From: Bryobacteraceae bacterium
GTDB lineage: Bacteria > Acidobacteriota > Terriglobia > Bryobacterales > Bryobacteraceae
Direction: 5' to 3'
Length of the DNA: 64,000 nucleotides
Assembly (NCBI GenBank): GCA_026002875.1
Contig: BPGE01000001.1
Span: 868,001-932,000, forward strand
The first letter of the stretch is position 1. The number at the start of each line of letters is the position of its first letter. This document shows, piece by piece, positions 8,656 to 16,077 of the stretch. Made by a program: the position numbers and the translations under genes. The notes below the pieces were generated by a model. It was not told where the DNA came from. It saw only the letters and a program-made list of their open reading frames with translations, and made no database searches.

Positions 8656-8871
8656 ATGAAAGGCCTGCGATTGATGATTCCCCTCGCCGCCGCTGCGGCC
8701 CTGCTGTTGACCGGCAGCGCTTTCGCCACGGTGGAGATGAGCAAGAAGGAGAAGAAGCCCTGCACGGTTTGCCACGAGAAGGGCAAGCCCACCAAAGAGA
8801 ATCCGCTTCTGAACGCCATCGGCAAGTATTACAAGGAGAAGGGCACGCTGGAGGGCGCGCCCAAGCAGTAA
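8656..8871 (+). CDS. Small exported protein with a CXXCH haem-c motif
   Basis: 71 aa from ATG 8656. A signal peptide occupies residues 1-23 (MIPLAAAAALLLTGSAFA). The mature part of ~48 residues is Lys-rich and contains CTVCH, the covalent haem-c attachment motif, followed by LLNAIGKYYKEKG. This suggests a minimal monohaem cytochrome-like periplasmic protein. No distal Met ligand is present downstream, so redox use versus a simple CXXC role is open. A longer upstream GTG start exists but gives no signal peptide. A small hairpin (GGCCGC-TTTC-GCGGCC, 8608-8623) lies in the leader. Confidence 0.65.
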   Translation: MKGLRLMIPLAAAAALLLTGSAFATVEMSKKEKKPCTVCHEKGKPTKENPLLNAIGKYYKEKGTLEGAPKQ

Positions 8872-9481
8872 GCCTCCCGTTTGCCCCGGGGCGGGAGCGG
8901 GGGGATTCCGCCCCGCCAGATTCCCTGCTGTGCAGGAATAACGCGTCCGCAGCTTCCAGCCTGCCTGTCCGCGGCGCCGCCAGCCGGTTGCCGCAGTGTC
9001 TCGCCTGCCCCTGAACCGTCCGCACTGGTTCGGACGCGCTGCCGCGCGAGGGATGATTTCCGTCATTGCGCGCGAGCCGGGCGCTGCGCCGGTACACTTC
9101 GAATGCGGCACGCGGCTCCACAGCATGGATCGCTGCCTCTGAAATCGCACTCCAGCAGGAGGATGCGACCGGCGATGCAGGAGGCGTCTTCCTCCGCTTG
9201 CGGCCAAAGTCGCCGCCGGCGGCAATGAACCCTCAGCAGGGCGGGGCGGCTTCCCTCCGCAATCATGCACCTCCGGTCGAAGCCCGCTTCCGGCAGCCGG
9301 TGGAAGCCGGCGCAGCACGCCTCCATGTCCTGTCGGAATCCGCGCCCGCTTCGTCCGAGTCTGGCGAATCAGGCAGCGGCGGGACCCTGAAGCTTGCGTT
9401 TCGCGGCATTCAGGCTGAGAGCTTTTGCGCCCGGGCCGCACTTGTGTCAATGTGGAGGTTTTTCCCGGCGCACTGACATGG
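8872..9481. other. Intergenic region without a supported gene
   Basis: About 610 bp. No open frame here has a recognisable family or good start. A 7-bp GC stem (GGGGCGG at 8888-8894 with CCGCCCC at 8908-8914) just after the haem-protein gene could act as a terminator but lacks a T-tract. A second short hairpin is CGTCCG/CGGACG at 9017-9036. Nothing else is seen. Confidence 0.4.
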
Positions 9482-11359
9482 ATGGACCTGCACTGGGCGG
9501 CTCTGGCGCCGCCCGTGCTGGCAGGACTGGCCGTCTACATTCTTTTCAGCGGGCTCGATGATGCCGTTCTGGACGTGCTGTGGCTGCGGGCGAGGAAGAG
9601 GCTCTCCCGGCGCTGGCACGATTCGGCTGCGCCGGAAAAGCGCATCGTCATTCTCGTGCCGCTGTGGAAAGAGGCGGCCGTCATCGAAACGATGCTCGAG
9701 CACAACACCCGGTCCATCCGCTACGGCAATTACGAAATCCTGGCCGGCGTGTACGCCAACGACGGGGAGACCCGCAGGGCGGTAGAGAGGGCTGCGGCGC
9801 GGTTCCCGCAGGTGCATGTCGCCGAGGTTCCGCACGACGGGCCGACCTCCAAGGCGGACTGCCTGAACTGGATCTATCAGCGGCTGCTGGAACGGGAGAT
9901 GGACGGGCGCCCTCCTGCCGAAGTGATCATGGTTCACGATGCCGAGGACCTGATCCACCCCGACTCGCTGAGGCTGGTCAGCCGGCTGACGGACGAGGCG
10001 GACATGGTGCAGGTGCCTGTGCTTGCCTTGGCCACCCCGATGCATGAGCTGACGCACGGGGTCTATTGCGACGATTTTGCCGAGAGCCAGACAAAGGATC
10101 TGGCGGTGCGGGCGGAGCTGGGCGCGTTTCTGCCCGGATGCGGCGTCGGCACGGCGTTCCGCCGGGATGCTCTGGAGAGGCTCGCCGAGAGAGAGTCGAA
10201 CCGCCTGTTCGACCCGTTCGCGCTCACAGAAGACTACGACAACGGTCTCAGGCTTCACGAGCTGGGCTGCAGGCAGCTGTTCGTGCCCCTGCAATGGAGA
10301 GGACACGAGCCTGTGGCGACGCGGGAGTATTTTCCGCGCAGCCTGCGGGCGGCGGTGCGGCAACGGACCCGGTGGGTGACGGGAAACTGCCTGCAGGCCT
10401 GGCAGCGGCACGGCTGGGGACGGGGACTGCGGCGCCCGTGGCTGCAGGCATGGTTCTTCTGGCGGGACCGGAAGGTGCTGTGGGGAAGCTGGATCGGCCT
10501 GGCGACCAACCTCCTGTTTCTGTGGGCCGCGGCTGGCTGGGCGGCTGCAGCCGCTACGGGCGCGCCGTGGCGGATGCCCGAGGTTGTCGCCAGCCTTCCA
10601 TGGCTCGGCCCTCTTCTCGCCGTGAATCTCCTGCTGTGCTGTGAGCGGCTCGCCGTGCGGATGTACTGCAGCGGGCGGATCTACGGATGGTGGTTCGCCG
10701 CAGGCGCGCCCGTGCGGATGCTGTGGGGCAATCTGATCAACGCGGCGGCTTCCGCCCGGGCGGTCTGGCAGTTCGCACGCTCGCTGTGGACAGGCCAACC
10801 GCTGCGGTGGCTGAAAACGGAACACTGCTACCCGTCGCTGGCGAGCCTCCGGACGGCGGCGAACCCGGCGGGCTACGCCGCCGTTGCGGCGGCTGCGGCA
10901 GCCGGCACGTCAGCCGCGCTCTTCCAGACCCGCACGGAGCCGACCCATGACTTTGACCGGGCTGCCCGGGAAACGGTGGAAGATTGGGCGGCAGCTGAGG
11001 AGTCCGCTGGCTGGCCGGAGTCTCCCGCCGCGCTTCCCCAGGCGTCCCCTGCGGTCCACGACCAGAGCCTGCTCCGCGCCCTTCCACCAGAGCTGTGCGA
11101 GAAATTTGGCGTCGTTCCCCTGCGGCTGAACGGCGGGTGCGTGGAAGTTGCGGCGTCCGCCGAGTTCGGATCGATGAAACAGCGCGCCTTCCTGAAGCGC
11201 GCTGGCGTGCCGGTCCGCTTTGTCACGGTGCCTGCGGCCGCGCTGGAAGGGCTCGCCCGCAAACGTGAAGCTCCGTCCCGGCGCACGAGGAGGTGGGCGC
11301 CGCTCCCGGGGTCTCCCGGCCAGTGGCTGCAACCATTGGCGGACGAAGCTCAGGACTGA
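9482..11359 (+). CDS. NfrB-like membrane glycosyltransferase with C-terminal MshEN-like region
   Basis: 625 aa from ATG 9482; a further upstream in-frame start is less likely because the frame before it is not hydrophobic. Residues ~5-30 form a membrane segment. A family 2 glycosyltransferase domain follows (VILVPLWKEAAVIETMLEHN, HDGPTSKADCLNW, the DXD-type VHDAED, and the QRTRWVTG form of the QXXRW motif). Four or so membrane segments occupy ~360-440. Residues ~530-600 (LPPELCEKFGVVPLRLNGGCVEVAASAE is split here as EKFGVVPLRL and VEVAAS) resemble an MshEN domain, which in NfrB binds cyclic di-GMP. It probably makes an exported polysaccharide under c-di-GMP control; no partner NfrA-like gene is adjacent. 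Confidence 0.75.
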   Translation: MDLHWAALAPPVLAGLAVYILFSGLDDAVLDVLWLRARKRLSRRWHDSAAPEKRIVILVPLWKEAAVIETMLEHNTRSIRYGNYEILAGVYANDGETRRAVERAAARFPQVHVAEVPHDGPTSKADCLNWIYQRLLEREMDGRPPAEVIMVHDAEDLIHPDSLRLVSRLTDEADMVQVPVLALATPMHELTHGVYCDDFAESQTKDLAVRAELGAFLPGCGVGTAFRRDALERLAERESNRLFDPFALTEDYDNGLRLHELGCRQLFVPLQWRGHEPVATREYFPRSLRAAVRQRTRWVTGNCLQAWQRHGWGRGLRRPWLQAWFFWRDRKVLWGSWIGLATNLLFLWAAAGWAAAAATGAPWRMPEVVASLPWLGPLLAVNLLLCCERLAVRMYCSGRIYGWWFAAGAPVRMLWGNLINAAASARAVWQFARSLWTGQPLRWLKTEHCYPSLASLRTAANPAGYAAVAAAAAAGTSAALFQTRTEPTHDFDRAARETVEDWAAAEESAGWPESPAALPQASPAVHDQSLLRALPPELCEKFGVVPLRLNGGCVEVAASAEFGSMKQRAFLKRAGVPVRFVTVPAAALEGLARKREAPSRRTRRWAPLPGSPGQWLQPLADEAQD

Positions 11360-11639
11360 GCCGCGCCGATCCTCCGGGAAATCTTCCTCGATGGGGGCCG
11401 TGGCGGGTGTTGTCTCGCGGACGCCGGTAGCATCAGCCGCCGGAAATGGAGGATGCCCTGCGCGGCCTCCCGCCCGGCGGGAGAATTTCAGGGGAATCGC
11501 CCGCGCAGCGAAAGCTGCTTTGCCGCTCAACACTGATGAGGCGAATGCCCGCCGCTCTACGGGCGGGGCCTGCCCTGACATCCTCCCTGAGCGCAGGCCC
11601 CGTCCGCTCCTCCGCTTCCGGCTCGAATTCCTCCGCCGG

Positions 11640-12155
11640 TCAGGCCGCCATCAGCACCGGGACGGAGGCCACCTGGAGCAGCCTCCGCACGAGCGTCGCC
11701 TGGGTCCGGGCGCCCACTTTGTGATACAGCCGCTTGAGATAGGTTCGGACTGTATGAATCGTAACGCCAAGAGCTTCAGCGGCTTCCGAGGGACGCCTGC
11801 CCTGCAGCAGCTGCTCCGCCAGGCGAACCTCGGCCGGAGTCAGCCGGAAGACATTCTGCAGGAGGGCGCGCGAGACAGCCGTCTGGCTGTCCGGATCGAA
11901 GACAAAGCAGAGAGCCACGCCGTTTCTCCCCGATTCGAACTCGTACAGAGGCGTCATCCAGACCACCCACGGGGCGCATTCGCCGCCACGACGGATCGAA
12001 AACACCGAAGGGATGGAGGATCTGGAGCCGAGCCGTTGCTCGACCTCCGGCTGCAGCAGGCTCCACTCTGCCGAGCGGATGAATCGGGCGCCCAGCGAAT
12101 TAAAAGCGAAAGGGACGGCATCCTGCCTGAGGACGATGGCGGCGGCAATTTCCAT
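11640..12155 (-). CDS. LuxR-type HTH transcriptional regulator
   Basis: 171 aa. The C-terminal ~65 residues are a LuxR/GerE helix-turn-helix (LTPAEVRLAEQLLQGRRPSEAAEALGVTIHTVRTYLKRLYHKVGAR read in segments LTPAEVRLAEQL, ALGVTIHTVRTYL). The N-terminal ~100 residues look like a degenerate PAS-type sensor domain (FNSLGARFI, WVVWMTPLYEFESGR) with no receiver aspartate, so it is not a classical response regulator. Ligand and targets unknown. Encoded downstream of, and on the same strand as, the aminotransferase gene. Confidence 0.75.
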   Translation of the reverse strand: MEIAAAIVLRQDAVPFAFNSLGARFIRSAEWSLLQPEVEQRLGSRSSIPSVFSIRRGGECAPWVVWMTPLYEFESGRNGVALCFVFDPDSQTAVSRALLQNVFRLTPAEVRLAEQLLQGRRPSEAAEALGVTIHTVRTYLKRLYHKVGARTQATLVRRLLQVASVPVLMAA

Positions 12156-12194
12156 GCCGCTATGGTAGATTCCATCCCCGAACGGGGGGAATAT

Positions 12195-13394
12195 TTAACC
12201 CGTTACGGTTCGCATGGATTCGCTTTTTTTCGCATTCTGCCGCACGAACCGGTCGATCCTCCGGGCTGCCTCCAGGAGGTTGCCCATTGAATTTGCATAA
12301 CTGAAACGCAGGTAACCCTCGCCATACTGCCCAAATGCAGTTCCACTGAGGCAGGCGACGCCCGCTTCGCTCAGCAGGGCATCGGCGAGAGGACGGGACT
12401 GCCACCCGGTTTCCGCGATGTTGGCGAAGGCATAAAACGCACCTTCGGGTAACGGGCAACGAAACCCCGGAATTCTGTTGAGTTCTTCAACAAATGCATC
12501 CCTTCGGCGCTGAAATTCGCGCACCATCTCCTCGACCGGGGACTGGTCGCCTGTCAGAGCGGCGATGGCGGCACGCTGGGTGAACGACGCCGTGCAGGAA
12601 TTCGAGTTGACCATCAGCTTGTTGACGGCGTCGACCAGAAAGGAGGGCAGCACCCCGTATCCGATGCGCCAGCCGGTCATGGCGTATGTTTTGGAGAACC
12701 CGTCGAGGATGATGGTCTTGTCGAGCATTCCCGGTTCGGCAGCGATGGAAGCGGGCGCCTGCCCGTAGTAGATGCGGCTGTAGATTTCATCGGAAAGCAC
12801 AACCAAATCCCGGTCGCGCACCCAGTCGGCGATGGTTTTCACGTCCTCCCGGCTCAACACGCCGCCGGTGGGATTGGCGGGGGAGTTCAGGACGATCATC
12901 CGGGTTCGCGGAGACAGCCGGGCGCGGAAATCCTCGAGATCGAACGCGAAGCCGCGTGCTTCCAGCAGCGGCACGGGCACGGGGGTGGCGCCGCAGTAGC
13001 GGATCATCGACTCGTAAATCGGGAAGGAGGGGTTCGGGTAAATCACCTCGTCGCCCGGCTCGAGCAGGGCGAGCATCGAGAAGAAAATGATCGGCTTGCC
13101 GCCGGGAACGACGCATACCCGCCCCGCGTCCACCTCGATGCCTCGCGTGCGGGAGACGTATGCAGCAATGGCTTCCCGCAGCTCGGGCAGCCCCTGGGTG
13201 GGGCCGTAGTGGGTCCAGCCCTGGTCGAGCGCAGCCTTGGCCGCCTCGCGGATGTGGACGGGGGTGTCGAAGTCGGGTTCTCCGATTTCGAGGTGGATGA
13301 CGTCCCTGCCCTGGGCTTCGAGTTGGCGCGCCCGGACAAGGACCTCGAAGGCCGTTTCGGTGCCGATCCGGCCCATGGCCTGGGTCAACTGCAT
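12195..13394 (-). CDS. Class I/II PLP-dependent aminotransferase
   Basis: 399 aa from ATG 13394, preceded by GAAAGGAA; the longer frame above it is non-coding in character. Typical fold-type I features are EIGEPDFDTP, the YGPTQGLPELREAIAAY stretch, NSPANPTGG, DEIYSRIYYG and the PLP lysine in SKTYAMTGWRIGYG. The family includes aspartate aminotransferases and similar enzymes of amino acid synthesis. Substrate specificity cannot be read from the sequence. A weak GC hairpin (CCCC-GTTC-GGGG) follows the stop. Confidence 0.88.
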   Translation of the reverse strand: MQLTQAMGRIGTETAFEVLVRARQLEAQGRDVIHLEIGEPDFDTPVHIREAAKAALDQGWTHYGPTQGLPELREAIAAYVSRTRGIEVDAGRVCVVPGGKPIIFFSMLALLEPGDEVIYPNPSFPIYESMIRYCGATPVPVPLLEARGFAFDLEDFRARLSPRTRMIVLNSPANPTGGVLSREDVKTIADWVRDRDLVVLSDEIYSRIYYGQAPASIAAEPGMLDKTIILDGFSKTYAMTGWRIGYGVLPSFLVDAVNKLMVNSNSCTASFTQRAAIAALTGDQSPVEEMVREFQRRRDAFVEELNRIPGFRCPLPEGAFYAFANIAETGWQSRPLADALLSEAGVACLSGTAFGQYGEGYLRFSYANSMGNLLEAARRIDRFVRQNAKKSESMRTVTG

Positions 13395-13458
13395 GGTTGT
13401 GTTCCTTTCACCGTGGAAAGTGGAGCCGCGACTGGGCGGCCTCGCGGCGGCCCGGCGG

Positions 13459-13487
13459 TTTTCAGCGCCGCGCCGCTCTCTTACAAT
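13459..13487 (+). promoter_or_regulatory. Possible promoter of the sigma/anti-sigma cluster
   Basis: TTTTCA (13459-13464), 17 bp, TACAAT (13482-13487) lies 66 bp upstream of the sigma factor start, between divergent genes. The -10 box is a good match and the -35 is weak (four of six). Confidence 0.35.
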
Positions 13488-13552
13488 TTGAGCATAGAGC
13501 CGATGGATGAGTATGCACGCCTGCGGGCCGGGCAGCGTCATGAATAACAGGT

Positions 13553-14170
13553 ATGCAGCTGCCGCTGTCAAACGGGCCGCTCAAGCGGGCCGCGCAGGCC
13601 GTGCGGAGACGGGCTTCCATGGCTGATGGGGGCAGGCCGCGGGCGAACGAGGCCGGCGAGCTTTGGCAAGCCGGGCAGGAGGAGTTTGTCCAGGCCCATC
13701 TGAAGCGGATTTACGTCCTGATTCACCGGCTGGTGGGAAACGCCGCCGATGCCCAGGATCTGACGCAGGAGGTCTTCATCAAGGCCCTTCAGCGGCAGGA
13801 GCAGCTCCGTGATCTGGACAAAGCGGCGCACTGGCTGTCCCGCATCGCCACCAACACGGCGATGGATCACCTGCGCCGCCGCAGCCGCCGGGCCGAGTCG
13901 GATCTGGAGAACCTGCCCGGTCCGCTGCCGGCGCCGGACGGGGAGAGCCCCGAAGACCGCCTCCTGCGCGCCGAAAGAGCGGCGCTGCTCGAAGAAGGGC
14001 TCAGCCGGCTCACCCCGCGCGAGCGCGCTGCGCTGGTCCTGCGCGATCTCGAGGATCTGCCTGCGGAAGAGGTCGCCCGCCTGCTGAATTGCGGCAAGGC
14101 CACCGTGCGTTCGCATATCGCCAACGCGCGGATCAAATTCCGGCGGTATTGGGAGAAGCGCCAGCCATGA
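13553..14170 (+). CDS. ECF-type RNA polymerase sigma factor
   Basis: 205 aa as drawn; an ATG at 13619 is an alternative start since neither has a strong ribosome site. Region 2 (KRIYVLIHRLVGNAADAQDLTQEVFIKAL, WLSRIATNTAMDHLRRRSRR) and region 4 (LTPRERAALVLRDLEDLPAEEVARLLNCGKATVRSHIANARIKFR) are complete. It overlaps its anti-sigma gene by 4 bp (ATGA), so the two are co-translated. Signal and regulon unknown. Confidence 0.9.
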   Translation: MQLPLSNGPLKRAAQAVRRRASMADGGRPRANEAGELWQAGQEEFVQAHLKRIYVLIHRLVGNAADAQDLTQEVFIKALQRQEQLRDLDKAAHWLSRIATNTAMDHLRRRSRRAESDLENLPGPLPAPDGESPEDRLLRAERAALLEEGLSRLTPRERAALVLRDLEDLPAEEVARLLNCGKATVRSHIANARIKFRRYWEKRQP

Positions 14171-14742
14171 AGAAGCATCCCTCGCCCCCGGATCTGGCCC
14201 TTTACGCTGGCGGCGACCTTCCGTTGTGGCAGCGCCTGCCGCTGGCCTGGCACGTCAACCGCTGCGAGCAGTGCCGGCGCGAGGTGGAGATGTTCCGGCA
14301 GGCGCTGCAGGCGCTTCACGAGGCGGACGTGGAGTTGCCGGATCCGGATTGGACGCTGCTCGAAGCCGAGATGCGGGCCAATATCCGCCTAGGCCTCGCT
14401 GCTGGGGAGGCGGTCCGGCGCGGCGCCCGGGTGGAAGGTCCGCCTCGGAACGACTGGCGGGCGCTGGCGGTGGTTGCGGCTTCGCTGGCCGTCGTTGCCG
14501 TGGTGGGCTGGACGCTGCACCGTCCCGGCGCGGACGGACCCGGCGGCGCGGCATGGGGAGAGTTCACTCTGCAGACGACGGCGGAAGGGCTGTCGGTCAG
14601 GCTGGGACCTCAGGATGCGGCGGTGCTGGGCGGAGGACGCGCCCCGGTCGCTGCGGCGGTGAGCTGGGATGGCAGCGTGCGCGCGCCGTTCCTGGATGAA
14701 GAGACCGGACAGGTGACGATCTACAATGTGGCGGCGCAGTAG
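14167..14742 (+). CDS. Anti-sigma factor (zinc-finger type, membrane-anchored)
   Basis: 191 aa starting within the ATGA overlap with the sigma gene. The N-terminal ~45 residues contain WHVNRCEQCRREVEMF, a putative zinc-finger (zf-HC2) anti-sigma domain with the CXXC pair. One membrane segment is at residues ~100-118 (ALAVVAASLAVVAVVGWTLH). The remaining ~70 residues would be outside the cytoplasm and are not recognised. It probably sequesters the sigma factor encoded just upstream. Confidence 0.82.
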   Translation: MKKHPSPPDLALYAGGDLPLWQRLPLAWHVNRCEQCRREVEMFRQALQALHEADVELPDPDWTLLEAEMRANIRLGLAAGEAVRRGARVEGPPRNDWRALAVVAASLAVVAVVGWTLHRPGADGPGGAAWGEFTLQTTAEGLSVRLGPQDAAVLGGGRAPVAAAVSWDGSVRAPFLDEETGQVTIYNVAAQ

Positions 14743-15826
14743 AAACATGGTGATGGCGGTGTGCCTGGCGGCCTTCTCCGGCTGGGCGCAGCCGGGGCCG
14801 TTCCGCGCCGTGCTGCCGGAAGGCGGGCCGGTGGAGCTGGTTCAGGCCGACTGGGGCAACTCCGCCGCATCCCCGCGGGGCGGCGCCATGCTCGTCGATC
14901 TGCATGCCAATCTGACGCTGCGCAACGTTTCGCCCCGCCGGATCCGCGCCGTGTCGCTTCAGGTGGTGGCCCAGGAGCTGGCCCCCGGGGGACGGGGCGC
15001 GGTTACCCGGCCCGCGCTCGACGTTGCGCCGCGCGAAGAGTTTTCCATCCGGATCGACATGCGCCTGATGCGGCCGCTCGCCCCTTCCGGCGGCGCCCTG
15101 GCTGAAGTCGCCTTGGACGGCGTGCTGTTCGACGATCTGACGTTCTTCGGCCCCAACCGCATGAACGCCCGCCGCACCATGCTGGCATGGGAGATGGAGG
15201 CGCAGCGGGACCGCCAGATGCTGGCGCGGATCCTGGAAAGCCAGGGTCCGGAAGCCGTCCGCGCACGGCTGCTCGATGCACTGGCCCGCGGCTCGGCGGG
15301 CGCGATGATGCCCGTGCAGGTGGTCCGCGGCTCGGCCCCGGCCACGGCCGAGCCCGCCCGCGCCGTGGAGCTGGCCGCCCTCAAGCTTCCCGATGCTCCG
15401 GTCGAGGTGCTGGCCGGAGAAGCGCAGGTGGCGGGCGCCGAGGTTCGCGCGCCCAGGGTGGAGATTGCGAACCGCGGCCGCCGGGCGGTCCGTTTTGTCG
15501 AACTCGGCTGGCTGGCCCCCGACGCCTCGGGACGCCTGCAGCCAGCTGGCACGCTGCCCTCCGAGATTCACCTGCCGCCGGGCCAGCGCACGAATCTGCG
15601 GGCGGAAACGCGGGTCCGCTTCTCCCGTCCTGTGGAGGCGCTGAGCGTGTATCCGGCGCTGGTCGAGTTCGAAGATGGCGGCGTGTGGGTGCCCGGCGCG
15701 CCGGCATGGACTCTGCCGGGTTTGCGCGATGCGCTGCCCGCCTCGGGCGAGATGATGCGCCTGGCCGAGCTCTACCGCAAACGCGGCCTCGACGCGGTTC
15801 TCCAACAGATCCGCGCGATGCGCTAA
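14726..15826 (+). CDS. Exported protein of unknown function in the sigma/anti-sigma operon
   Basis: 366 aa. The ATG at 14726 overlaps the anti-sigma stop by 17 bp; an ATG at 14747 is also possible. Signal peptide MVMAVCLAAFSGWAQ. The mature protein is beta-rich with two similar-looking segments (LTLRNVSPRRIRAVSLQVVAQELAPGG and VEIANRGRRAVRFVELGWLAPDASG, here cited in part) that resemble Ig-like folds in which a tail such as PREEFSIRIDM or PPGQRTNLRAE follows. Family not recognised. The overlap implies the product belongs to the response controlled by the sigma factor. Confidence 0.65.
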   Translation: MWRRSRNMVMAVCLAAFSGWAQPGPFRAVLPEGGPVELVQADWGNSAASPRGGAMLVDLHANLTLRNVSPRRIRAVSLQVVAQELAPGGRGAVTRPALDVAPREEFSIRIDMRLMRPLAPSGGALAEVALDGVLFDDLTFFGPNRMNARRTMLAWEMEAQRDRQMLARILESQGPEAVRARLLDALARGSAGAMMPVQVVRGSAPATAEPARAVELAALKLPDAPVEVLAGEAQVAGAEVRAPRVEIANRGRRAVRFVELGWLAPDASGRLQPAGTLPSEIHLPPGQRTNLRAETRVRFSRPVEALSVYPALVEFEDGGVWVPGAPAWTLPGLRDALPASGEMMRLAELYRKRGLDAVLQQIRAMR

Positions 15827-15837
15827 GATCTTGAGCG

Positions 15838-16059
15838 ATGGACACGGCCAAAGTGATCGGGCGCTCGCCGGAACGTCTCACTCTCGCGGAGCGCAGCCGG
15901 CTGGCGGGCTGGTGGGTGGCGTACGAAGTGTACACGCCGCAGACCCTGCCGCTGAAACGGATTGAAGCGGTCGGCCGCGATGTTCCGGCCTGCATCCAGC
16001 AGCTGGAAAGCCGCGGCCTGGATCCGCGCCAGTTCGAGTTCGAGCTGTTCCAGCCTTAA
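15838..16059 (+). CDS. Small conserved-looking protein of unknown function
   Basis: 73 aa beginning 11 bp after the previous gene. Sequence is balanced and protein-like (LTLAERSRLAGWWVAYEVY, then IEAVGRDVPACIQQLESRG and FEFELFQP at the end). No signal peptide or known motif. The first ATG is used. Fourth gene of the sigma/anti-sigma run. Confidence 0.6.
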   Translation: MDTAKVIGRSPERLTLAERSRLAGWWVAYEVYTPQTLPLKRIEAVGRDVPACIQQLESRGLDPRQFEFELFQP

Positions 16060-16077
16060 CCGCGCGCTGGCAGACTT

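Noticed and set aside
8888-8914. Intrinsic terminator after the haem-protein gene
   Set aside because: The stem is only 7 bp with a 13-nt loop and no T-tract follows, so it is mentioned only in the intergenic entry.
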